Shown here: positions 18,828 through 27,795 of the stretch, one piece after another
How the letters are laid out: the number at the start of each line of letters is the position of its first letter
Position numbering within the stretch: the first letter of the stretch is position 1
Source: Planctomycetaceae bacterium
GTDB lineage: Bacteria > Planctomycetota > Planctomycetia > Pirellulales > UBA1268
Direction: 5' to 3'
DNA: 45,269 nt
Assembly (NCBI GenBank): GCA_005791575.1
Contig: SXWA01000204.1
Location: 1-45,269 of the forward strand
The notes under the pieces: generated by a model
What the model was told of the DNA's origin: nothing
The model's input: only the letters and a program-made list of their open reading frames with translations
The model's database searches: none
Program-made: the position numbers and the translations under genes

Positions 18828-19973
18828 TCAATTCCGCGCCGGTGGCATGGCACCGCACACCCGGTCGCGCCACACCAGCAACCCGTGGAGGGCGTGGTAG
18901 AGGGCACCGCACTCGAGGTCGATGTCGGCGGTCTCGTCGAGCAGGCCGACGAGCCGCTCGGCCGCACGCACCACCCATGGTTCCGTCAGCCGTGCCTCCG
19001 GCAGGGCCCGGGCCACCACCTCGAAGGCGTGCCCCGTCGCCGACAGCGTCGCGACGACGTCCGCCGACCGGCCGGGACGGGCAAGATGGTGGACCGAAAA
19101 GCTGCCGTCGGGTTGCTGGTAGGTCTGGATGACCTCGAGGGCGTCGGCGAGGCGGTCGCGCGCCAGCGCCCAGCCGCCGGTGAACGCATCATCGCCGCGG
19201 CGGCTGGCGGCGCGATGGGCGTCGAGCGCCACCGCCAACCCGTACAGTCGGTGCATGCCACCGCACGCGGCGGCGAGGAGATCGGCCTCGGCCTCCATCG
19301 CCACCACCCGCTCTGTCGTCCAGGCGGCACCGTCGGCTGCGGTCCACGAGGCGTTCGGCGCGGCCCAGGCCGCCAGCGCCATCAAGGTCCACGTTGCCTC
19401 CTGACCCGGGCGGATGTCGGATTGCGCCTGGAGGAGCATCGTGCCGAGGGTGGAACGCTGCCCGCCGACGACGATCGGCGTGTCGGCCGGGAAGCCGTTT
19501 TGTCCTGCCTGCGCGAGGTAGCCGAGCCACTGGTCGGGGTGTCCCTGGCCGGTCGTGCTCCCCTCCTCGACGACGGCACGCGGTCCCTTCTCCCCCGGCC
19601 GCACCACCCAGCCCCGCAGGCTGCCGCCGCCGAGCAGGTGCTCGACAGCCGGGGAGACCGTGCCATCGTGCGCCAGCGGGAGTTCGGCACCGAAGGCGAG
19701 GATGCCGTGGACCACCTGCCAGGCCCCCTGCACCGCCGCATCGAGTCGCCGACCGTCACGGGCCCGGGCGAGCGCCGTGTCGATCGCGGCGCAGAGCCGG
19801 CGCGGATCGCCGCCGGCCGCTGCGGTGCCCGGCGTGGCCCCTGGGTCGCGGGTCACCGCCGCGGAACAGCCGAATGTCGCCAGGACCATCCCGATCAAGG
19901 CCAGTCGGGAGCCCGGCGAATGCCGGGCCGAATGCCGCCCGGAGAGGGGAAAACCGCGGCGAACCGAGGGCAT
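18828..19973 (-). CDS. Putative lipoprotein of unknown function
   Basis: 381 residues from the ATG at 19973 (387 from the ATG at 19991). A lipobox ATFGC at about residue 36 predicts lipidation after export. The body is rich in helix-forming Ala/Leu segments, with a QQPDGSFSVHH motif in the C-terminal half that recalls QW-type repeats of alpha-alpha toroid (terpene cyclase or prenyltransferase-like) folds. That similarity is weak, and the family was not recognised. It is convergent with hisS (88-nt spacer containing TCGCG-CTC-CGCGA). The next minus-strand gene upstream also has a toroid-like domain. Confidence 0.8.
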   Translation of the reverse strand: MPSVRRGFPLSGRHSARHSPGSRLALIGMVLATFGCSAAVTRDPGATPGTAAAGGDPRRLCAAIDTALARARDGRRLDAAVQGAWQVVHGILAFGAELPLAHDGTVSPAVEHLLGGGSLRGWVVRPGEKGPRAVVEEGSTTGQGHPDQWLGYLAQAGQNGFPADTPIVVGGQRSTLGTMLLQAQSDIRPGQEATWTLMALAAWAAPNASWTAADGAAWTTERVVAMEAEADLLAAACGGMHRLYGLAVALDAHRAASRRGDDAFTGGWALARDRLADALEVIQTYQQPDGSFSVHHLARPGRSADVVATLSATGHAFEVVARALPEARLTEPWVVRAAERLVGLLDETADIDLECGALYHALHGLLVWRDRVCGAMPPARN

Positions 19974-20085
19974 GGGGAGGCCGTATAGCATGGTTCCGAC
20001 AAACGGCGGGCGAACCGTCCCGCCGGGCTAGAATAGCTTCGTGCCGGGTGGTCTGCTCCCGTGCATCCCGCGAGAGGATCCGACG

Positions 20086-20781
20086 ATGCCGTTCTTTTTC
20101 GATCCGGCTTATTTCCTGGCGATCGCCCCGGCCGTGCTCCTGGCGATGTGGGCCCAGTGGCGGGTGCAATCCTCGTTCGCCGCCGCCTCCCACGAGCCGG
20201 CTCCGCTGACGGGGGCGGCCGCGGCCCGCCACATTCTCGACTCCGCCGGGGCCACCGACGTGGCCATCGAGCAGGTGCCGGGGCAATTGAGCGACCACTA
20301 CGATCCCCGGTCGAAGGTGCTCCGGCTCTCGAGCCAGGTCTACGGCAGCCGTTCGTTGGCGGCGGTGGGGATCGCGGCCCACGAGGCGGGGCATGCCCTC
20401 CAGGACCATCAGGGGTTTTCACTGATGGCGCTGCGCAATGCCGCTGTCGGGGTGGCGAACGTCGGCAGCGGTGCTGGACTGATGGTCTTCATGGTCGGCC
20501 TGGCACTCGCGCTCAAGCCGTTGGCCTGGCTGGGGATCGCGATGTTCGGTGCCACGGTGCTGTTCCAGTTGATCAATCTGCCCGTCGAGATCGATGCCAG
20601 CAACCGTGCCAAGGCCCAACTCGTCGATCTGGGGATCGTGCCCGGGGCGGAGATGACGCACGTCAATCGGGTGCTCAACGCCGCCGCCTGGACCTATGTC
20701 GCCGCGACGCTGCAGAGCGTGCTCACACTGCTTTACTATGCGAGCTTTCTCTCCGGCGGCAGCAGTTCGGACGACCGCTGA
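20086..20781 (+). CDS. YugP-type neutral zinc metallopeptidase, membrane-bound
   Basis: 231 residues. An N-terminal membrane segment (about 8-24) is followed by the zinc site HEAGH (99-103) and a third-ligand region around VEIDASNRA. Further hydrophobic segments lie at about 125-165 and 205-225. This fits the Zn_peptidase_2 (YugP) family of membrane peptidases with an unknown substrate. The ATG has GAGAGGA seven nt upstream, and a TAGAAT hexamer near 20031 is a candidate -10 element. It is convergent with the DUF4159 gene across a hairpin repeat array. Confidence 0.93.
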   Translation: MPFFFDPAYFLAIAPAVLLAMWAQWRVQSSFAAASHEPAPLTGAAAARHILDSAGATDVAIEQVPGQLSDHYDPRSKVLRLSSQVYGSRSLAAVGIAAHEAGHALQDHQGFSLMALRNAAVGVANVGSGAGLMVFMVGLALALKPLAWLGIAMFGATVLFQLINLPVEIDASNRAKAQLVDLGIVPGAEMTHVNRVLNAAAWTYVAATLQSVLTLLYYASFLSGGSSSDDR

Positions 20782-20783
20782 TG

Positions 20784-20891
20784 CGCTTGCGGGCGTCGCG
20801 CCCGCGGGTTCGCTTGCGGGCGTCGCGCCCGCGGGTTCGCTTGCGGGCGTCGCGCCCGCGGGTTCGCTTGCGGGCGTCGCGCCCGAGGGCC
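20784..20891 (+). repeat. 27-nt tandem repeat, four copies, each a hairpin
   Basis: Four head-to-tail 27-nt units starting CGCTTGCGGGCGTCGCGCCC, three identical and the last diverging at its end. Every unit contains a perfect stem GCGGGCG, loop TCG, CGCCCGC. The array fills the space between two convergent stop codons (20781 and 20901), where it could act as a bidirectional transcription block. There is no T-tract. Confidence 0.93.
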
Positions 20892-20900
20892 GGGCATGAG

Positions 20901-23330
20901 TCACTGGTTGAGGCTGTAGAGCAGCACGTTGAGGGCGATCCGCTCCGCGTCCTCGCGTCCGTAGCCGGTGCATTCCATTGAGTTCTGCTTTTCGAGTGCA
21001 CAGGAAAGGTCGTAGGGGGAGAACACCACCGCCCAGCGGTCTCCGATCCGGATCCCCTCGAGCCGTGGGGCTATCCGCCGCTTCGTCGCCCCGAGGGGGC
21101 CGCCGTTGCCACCCCCGTGCGGCTCGCGCAGCGTCACCTCGCGGATGTCGTAGCCGCCGTATTCCCGCGCCGTGAAGATCGGGTCCTCGGCGGGGATCTG
21201 CTCCAGCTTCGCATCGGGCAGCACCGCAGCGATCTCCCGGCGGAAGGCCTCGGTGAAGCTCGCGGAGGCACAGACGCTGTCGGCCAGCAGCGTGCCGCCG
21301 CGCTCGAGGAACTCACGGAGGCGCTGGCGGCGCGCGGGATCGTAGGAGAACGACTGCCGCCCGTGCATGAACACGAGGTGGTGGGCGAAGAGCGACTCAT
21401 CGGTGATGTCGATCTGGTCCGGCGTGTCGTCGACGCGGATCCCCAGCTCGCGGGCGGCGGCGCGGAGGATGTTGGCCAGTGCCGCCGGGGCCGCATCGCA
21501 CAGGCCACCGTGCTTCAGCTTCGCGATCGTGAGCCGGCCGCGGTCGAACTGGTCGGTGGGGGCTCCCGTGGCGGCCTCGACGGCAAACAACTCGTCCTTC
21601 CGCTTCAGTTCACGGTTGGTGGCGTAGGCGAGGATGTTGGTACCGACTGCCAGCGCCGCATCGACCTCGGCGGCGATTCCGGCCGGCAGGGCACGGCGGG
21701 AAGGGCCCCCGAGCTCCCACAGGCAGGAGAGGCTCGGCATCGCCGCCCCCTTGCCTCCCTGGTCGGTGGGCGGGGCGTAGATGATGCAGGTCCGGCACCC
21801 GTAGTCGACACCGAGCAAGGGGCGCTGGAGATCGGGCGGCACGATCTCCTCGGCGTGCCAGGCGGGATGCTCGGGGGGCAGCAGCTGCAGATCGTATTCC
21901 GGCTCGGGGAAGATCTCGCCCACGAGTTGGCGGAACTTGCGGTCGAACTCGTCGCTCTGCGGGCAGCAGGCCTCGGCGAAGATGAAGCCCCCCTCGTCGA
22001 TGTAGCGGCGCAGCCGGGGGCCGGCGTCCGGGCCGAGTTGCAAACCGTCCTTGCCCGAGAGCCAGAACACCGGGGCTTGGAGCAGGTCGCTCACGTCGGC
22101 CGATGGCGTGTCGACGACGTGCCAGGAGAGGCCCGCCGGGTAGTCGCGCTTCCAACGCTGTTCGACATGCTCCACGAGGTGGGCGATGTCGTGGCCGTGA
22201 CGGTTCCAATCGATCTCGGGGCCGTGCCGGCTCTTCGCCACGAGCACCGGGCGGCGGCCCTTCGCGAGGAACAGCAGCGCGAAGCTCGTGTTGACGATCG
22301 GATCCTCGATCCGGGTGCCGCGGAACTGCCCGGTGAAGGCGTCCTGCGCACCGACGAACATCCGCGCTCCCTCGAGGTACCAGTCGGCTTCACCGATGAA
22401 TCGCCGGGCGGTGAACCGGCCGACGCGCTCGAGACCGTAGAGGTAGTAGTAGTGCCAGGCCTGTCCCTGGCCGGGGTTCTCCACCACGCTGAATCGTCTG
22501 CCGAGCCAGTCGAGGCCCTTTTCGAGCGTCCTCGGGCTGGCGCCGCCACCACAGCAGGCGACCGCCTCACGCGTGGCACGGGCATCGGGGGAGCCGACGT
22601 GCTCGGCGGTGATCCACACGCTGGCGACGCCGGCGCAGGTCATGCTCCCCGAGCCCCCCCCCGCATTGCCGATGGTGTAGCCCCACGAGCCGTCGGCATT
22701 GGCGCAGGCGGTCCAGTAGCGCTGCGCACGCTGCCAGACCTCGTCCTTCACCCGCACTCCCACCCGATCGGCCTCGTGGAGTGCGAGGAGGGCGAACTGC
22801 GAATTGGAATTGTCGCCGCTCCCCTTCCCCTTGCCGTACGACCAGGCGCCGGCGGCGGGGCCCTGCGCCACCTGCGTCGTTTCCAGCCAGTCGACGTTGC
22901 GCTGGAGGATGGGTCGGTCGGCGTCGGGGGAGACCATCGCCAGGAGCATCGTCTGCAGGGAGACGGAATAGGTGTCGTCGGGCTTCTGGCGGCGGATCCA
23001 GTCGAGGCCCCGCTGCATCGCCAGATGGTCCCGGGTGAGGCCGGCGTTGGTCAGCGCGAGCATCACCAGGGCCGACGCGCCGATGCGGTTGTTCTCGGTG
23101 CGGAGCGTGCACTCCCAGGATCCATTGGGCTCCTGTTGCCGCACCAGCCAGTCACGGGCCTTGTCGATGGCGCGTTGGATCCGCTCCGGCGACACCGCTC
23201 CCCGGGGGCCTTCGTCAGCGTCGTCGCCACGAGCGGTCGGGATGGCCGGGCCGGCGAGGAAGGTGGCGGCCACCACCCAGCCGCACAGGCATCGGATCCC
23301 ATTTTCCATCGTGGTCGAGCGGCCGGCCAT
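20901..23330 (-). CDS. Alpha-toroid plus duplicated DUF4159-like protein
   Basis: 809 residues. A signal peptide (cleaved near residue 35) is followed by an alpha-alpha toroid region (about 45-330) with QEPNGSWE- and NADGSWGY-type motifs like those of prenyltransferase/squalene-oxidase repeats. The C-terminal half holds two similar modules, at about 415-505 (VFWLSGKDGL, RRYIDEGGFIFAEACC) and about 645-745 (LVFMHGRQSF, REFLERGGTLLADSVC). The second is the recognised DUF4159. Such proteins neighbour MoxR/DUF58/BatA clusters in planctomycetes, and here the gene is divergent from one. The start at 23330 has GAGG nine nt upstream; an internal ATG at 23309 is possible. Role unknown, periplasmic. 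Confidence 0.9.
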   Translation of the reverse strand: MAGRSTTMENGIRCLCGWVVAATFLAGPAIPTARGDDADEGPRGAVSPERIQRAIDKARDWLVRQQEPNGSWECTLRTENNRIGASALVMLALTNAGLTRDHLAMQRGLDWIRRQKPDDTYSVSLQTMLLAMVSPDADRPILQRNVDWLETTQVAQGPAAGAWSYGKGKGSGDNSNSQFALLALHEADRVGVRVKDEVWQRAQRYWTACANADGSWGYTIGNAGGGSGSMTCAGVASVWITAEHVGSPDARATREAVACCGGGASPRTLEKGLDWLGRRFSVVENPGQGQAWHYYYLYGLERVGRFTARRFIGEADWYLEGARMFVGAQDAFTGQFRGTRIEDPIVNTSFALLFLAKGRRPVLVAKSRHGPEIDWNRHGHDIAHLVEHVEQRWKRDYPAGLSWHVVDTPSADVSDLLQAPVFWLSGKDGLQLGPDAGPRLRRYIDEGGFIFAEACCPQSDEFDRKFRQLVGEIFPEPEYDLQLLPPEHPAWHAEEIVPPDLQRPLLGVDYGCRTCIIYAPPTDQGGKGAAMPSLSCLWELGGPSRRALPAGIAAEVDAALAVGTNILAYATNRELKRKDELFAVEAATGAPTDQFDRGRLTIAKLKHGGLCDAAPAALANILRAAARELGIRVDDTPDQIDITDESLFAHHLVFMHGRQSFSYDPARRQRLREFLERGGTLLADSVCASASFTEAFRREIAAVLPDAKLEQIPAEDPIFTAREYGGYDIREVTLREPHGGGNGGPLGATKRRIAPRLEGIRIGDRWAVVFSPYDLSCALEKQNSMECTGYGREDAERIALNVLLYSLNQ

Positions 23331-23385
23331 GGCAACGTGCCTCGGAGATGGATCGGGCGGACGCCGCAGGTGGCATCCATACCCG

Positions 23386-23391
23386 ATTATA
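23386..23391 (-). promoter_or_regulatory. Candidate -10 element for the DUF4159 gene
   Basis: A perfect TATAAT on the minus strand, 55 nt upstream of the ATG at 23330, in the divergent spacer between this gene and moxR. The -35 region is poor. The flanking palindrome CCGTGATCACGG lies just upstream at the expected -35 position and may be an operator. Confidence 0.45.
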
Positions 23392-23507
23392 CAGCTGCGG
23401 GCCCGTGATCACGGCCGCGGCGCCTGCCGCGATTGCCGCCCCGGCGGCCGTCCCGGATACTCATCAGCAGCGGTTCCCGAGTGCCGTGATCGAAAGGAAC
23501 GGTGCCT

Positions 23508-24533
<1,026 letters not shown>

Positions 24534-24624
24534 GCGCGGTGAGTGAGGAGGGCGCGGGGGCGCGCGGCGGAACGATCGAGCCCGGTGACGGGCGCAGGGG
24601 CTGGGGCAGCCGGGGGACGAGCCG

Positions 24625-25524
24625 ATGGTGCGGGCGGTCGAAGAGTACCTGAAGCCGGAGGTGGTGCGCTCGATCGCACGCCTCGACCTGCGGGCGCAGT
24701 TCATCGTCCGCGGCTTCCTCCAGGGCCTCCACGCCAGCCCCTACCAGGGCTTCTCCGTCGAGTTCAGCGAGCATCGGAAGTACACCCCGGGTGACGATCC
24801 CAAGGACATCGACTGGCTGGTCTACGCCAAGACCGACAAGCACTACGTCAAGAAGTTCGAGGCGGAGACCAACATCACCGGGTATCTGGTCATCGACACG
24901 AGCGGGTCGATGGCCTACACCCACCGCCAGGACCTGACCAAGCTCGACTACTCGATCTCGCTGGCGGCAGCGCTGTGCTGGTTGATGGTGCACCAGCAGG
25001 ACCCGTGCGGGCTGATGGTGTTCGGAGAGAAGCTCAAGGCCAGCCTCCCGGCCCGCTCGCGGCGGTCGCAGATCGCGCAGGTGCTCTCGGTGCTCTCGCG
25101 CGTCACCCCGTCCGGTGGCACCGATGCCGCCCGCAGCCTCGTGCAGGTGGCGGCGATGCTCCGGCACCGGTCACTGGTGATGGTGTTCAGCGACCTGCTC
25201 GCCGATCCGGGGCCGATCCGTGAGGCGCTCCTCCGCCTCCGTCACCGGGGCCACGACGTGATCCTCTTCCATGTGCTCGACGAGGCGGAGGTGCGGTTCC
25301 CGTTCGCCGGCATGACCGAATTCATCGAGCCGGAGTCGGGGGAGAAGATGGTCGTCGATGCCGACGCCGTCCGCCGGGAGTACGTCGACGCGGTGGCGGC
25401 GTTCCGTGAGGAATACCGGCGGAGCTGCTTCCATGCCGGCATCGACTACGTGCCCCTCGACACAAGCATGCCCTTCGACCGGGCCCTGATGGAATACCTG
25501 CTGAGCCGTCGCAACCGCTTCTGA
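24625..25524 (+). CDS. DUF58 domain protein (vWA-like)
   Basis: 299 residues. The DUF58 signature EFSEHRKYTPGDDPKDIDW spans about 47-64. A vWA-like fold with an intact MIDAS DTSGSM (D91, S93, S95) follows, along with GGTDAARSL and VMVFSDLLAD. DUF58 proteins are encoded with MoxR ATPases and are probably their substrate or adaptor. It lies 91 nt downstream of the interrupted moxR and 30 nt before the BatA-like gene, all on the plus strand. The ATG at 24625 is preceded by GGGGGA. No membrane segment is seen. Confidence 0.95.
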   Translation: MVRAVEEYLKPEVVRSIARLDLRAQFIVRGFLQGLHASPYQGFSVEFSEHRKYTPGDDPKDIDWLVYAKTDKHYVKKFEAETNITGYLVIDTSGSMAYTHRQDLTKLDYSISLAAALCWLMVHQQDPCGLMVFGEKLKASLPARSRRSQIAQVLSVLSRVTPSGGTDAARSLVQVAAMLRHRSLVMVFSDLLADPGPIREALLRLRHRGHDVILFHVLDEAEVRFPFAGMTEFIEPESGEKMVVDADAVRREYVDAVAAFREEYRRSCFHAGIDYVPLDTSMPFDRALMEYLLSRRNRF

Positions 25525-25554
25525 GGCGGTTGGTGCGGTGGCGGAGATCGCGGC

Positions 25555-27795
25555 ATGGGCCTCACGTTTCTCACTCCGTTGCTGCTTGCCGGTGCCGGCC
25601 TGGTCGCCGTGCCGGTCGTCCTCCATCTGCTGATGAAACAGCGGCCGGTTCCCCGTGATTTTCCGGCGCTCCGGTTCCTCCGGGTGCGCGCCGTGGCCAA
25701 CCGTCGCCGGCTCCGGCTCCACCACCTTCTGCTCCTGGCGCTGCGGATGGGGGCGCTGGCGCTGCTCGCGGTCGCCCTCGCCCGGCCCACGCTCCGTGCT
25801 GCCGGCTGGCTGGCGGACGGCGAGGGGCCGGTCGCCGCGGTGCTCGTCTTCGACACCGCACCGCGGATGCTGCTGCGCGAGGGCAATCGCACCCGTCTCG
25901 AGAAGGCGATCGAACTGGCCGGGCAGTTGTTCGCCAAGCTGCCCAAGGGGAGCGAGGTGGCGGTGCTCGACACAGCCGGAGGTGGTGCCGCGTTCTCTCC
26001 TTCGGTCACGGCGGCGGCGGCGCGCGTCGAACGGCTGGCGAGCGCGACCCCGGTGCAGTCGGTCGCGGCGGCGGTGGCCGACGGTTTCCGGCTGCTCGAG
26101 TCGGCGACCCTCGCCCGCCGGGAGCTGTACCTGTTCACCGATGGGTCACGCGGCGGGTGGGAGGCGGGCGGCGTCGCGGAACTGGCGGCGGCCCACCCGG
26201 ATGTCAGTCTCCTCGCGATCGACGTCGGGGCGGGGGCGCCGGTCGATTTTTCGATCGATGCCGTCGAGCTCTCCACCGAACAGGTTTCCGCCAATGGGCC
26301 GCTCGGCGTGACGGTGACCACGTCGCGGCTCGGTCCCGATGCCGATCGGCCGATCGCCATCGAACTGCTCGGGGCCGATGGCCGCTACGTGCGGCGCGCG
26401 GTGAAGCCGGTCCACTGGCAGGCCGCCACGCCGGGGAGCGTCGAGTTCGAACTGACCGGTCTCGAGCCGGGGGTCCGTCAGGGGCGCGTGGTGCTCGAGG
26501 GCTCGGACGACCTGGAGGCGGACAACGCCCGCTCTTTCACCGTGGCCGTGGGCAGTGTTGCCGGCGTCCTCGTGGCGGCCCCGCCACCCGCCGGGACGAC
26601 CGCCCTGTTCGTCGAGCAGGCGATCGACCCCGCCGTGCTGCGCAAGGTGGGGGGGAGTCGTTTCCGGACCACTGTCATCGACATCGCGGCCCTCGAGGCC
26701 ACCCCCTGGGATCCCTTCGCCGGTATCGTGCTCGTCGATCCGCCTCCGCTTCCCGACCGCAGTTGGGAGTTGCTCGGCCAGTGGGTGGCCTCCGGCCGGG
26801 GGCTGGTGGTGTGGCTCGGTCCCCGGGCTGCCGATGCCGCGCGGTTTTCGTCGGCCGCCGCCGCGCGGGTCCTCGGCGGCCGCATCGAGCGCGTGTGGCG
26901 CGATGCAGCCGGGGAGAACTACATCGCCCCCGCGTCGCTCGATCACCCGCTTCTCGCGGCCTTCCGCCGCGTCGGCGATGCGGTGCCCTGGGAGGACTTT
27001 CCCGTCCGGCGGCATTGGGAGTTCGTGCCGCTGGAGCCCGGGGCGGACGGTGACCAGACCGCAGCGATCCCCGTCGCCGGCTACCGCAACGGGCTGCCGG
27101 CGATCCTCGTCCACGGAGTCGGCCGCGGCACGGTGGTCGTGTTCACCACCCCGGTGTCGCAGGCGGCGGATGATCCCGAATCGTGGAACACCTTGGCCAC
27201 CGGCTTCGAGCCATGGCCGTTCGTGATGCTCGCCAACGAATCGCTGCTCCATGCCATTGACACCTCCGGCGACCGCAACATCGTCGCCGGCGCACCGGCG
27301 GTGGTCCAGATCGACCGCCGCGACCTCGCGGCGGTGTTCGTCGGCACGCCAGGCGGCGACGACTTCCCGATGGCTGTGGACCCACGCCAGGGTACGGTGA
27401 CCGTGACCGCCACGCAGACGCCCGGCAACTACCGGGTCCGCTCGGGGGGCGAGGTCGGTGGGGTATCGGAGGGCTTCAGTGCCAATCTTCCTGCGGCGGC
27501 CACCGACTGCACGCCGCTGGGAGCAGAGCGGTTGACGGCCCTGCTGGGGCCGCAGGCCCGGGTGGCCCGCACCGAAGGGGACATCGTCCGGGATGTGAAG
27601 CTCGAGCGGGTCGGTGCGGAGTTGTTTGGCTGGGTGATCCTCCTGGCTGCAGCCGCGATGGCGGCCGATTGGATCGTGGCGAATCGCTTCTATGCACGGC
27701 GTGACGACACCGTCGTCGCCACCCCGGCGGCGATGGCGGCAGCGATGGCTCCTTCCCCGTCGTCGGCCGCGCCGGGCCCCCGGGGGGCGGCATGA
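25555..27795 (+). CDS. BatA-like membrane protein with degenerate vWA domain
   Basis: 746 residues. The N-terminal BatA/aerotolerance domain has two membrane helices (about 5-27 and 55-77) flanking an Arg-rich loop. A vWA-like domain follows, but its MIDAS reads DTAPR at 100-104 instead of DxSxS, so metal binding is probably lost. The middle region is beta-rich, and a GATase-like region covers about 340-560. A last membrane helix lies at about 690-708. The stop overlaps the next gene's start (ATGA at 27792), indicating translational coupling. It probably scaffolds the MoxR/DUF58 system in the membrane. Confidence 0.92.
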   Translation: MGLTFLTPLLLAGAGLVAVPVVLHLLMKQRPVPRDFPALRFLRVRAVANRRRLRLHHLLLLALRMGALALLAVALARPTLRAAGWLADGEGPVAAVLVFDTAPRMLLREGNRTRLEKAIELAGQLFAKLPKGSEVAVLDTAGGGAAFSPSVTAAAARVERLASATPVQSVAAAVADGFRLLESATLARRELYLFTDGSRGGWEAGGVAELAAAHPDVSLLAIDVGAGAPVDFSIDAVELSTEQVSANGPLGVTVTTSRLGPDADRPIAIELLGADGRYVRRAVKPVHWQAATPGSVEFELTGLEPGVRQGRVVLEGSDDLEADNARSFTVAVGSVAGVLVAAPPPAGTTALFVEQAIDPAVLRKVGGSRFRTTVIDIAALEATPWDPFAGIVLVDPPPLPDRSWELLGQWVASGRGLVVWLGPRAADAARFSSAAAARVLGGRIERVWRDAAGENYIAPASLDHPLLAAFRRVGDAVPWEDFPVRRHWEFVPLEPGADGDQTAAIPVAGYRNGLPAILVHGVGRGTVVVFTTPVSQAADDPESWNTLATGFEPWPFVMLANESLLHAIDTSGDRNIVAGAPAVVQIDRRDLAAVFVGTPGGDDFPMAVDPRQGTVTVTATQTPGNYRVRSGGEVGGVSEGFSANLPAAATDCTPLGAERLTALLGPQARVARTEGDIVRDVKLERVGAELFGWVILLAAAAMAADWIVANRFYARRDDTVVATPAAMAAAMAPSPSSAAPGPRGAA

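Noticed and set aside
17216-18967. Upstream extension of the DUF1549 gene across hisS
   Set aside because: The frame is merely open opposite hisS. A signal peptide and homology start at 17215.
20782-20981. Coding extension through the 27-nt repeats
   Set aside because: The frame encodes only a 9-residue Arg-rich repetition starting after the stop of the metallopeptidase gene.
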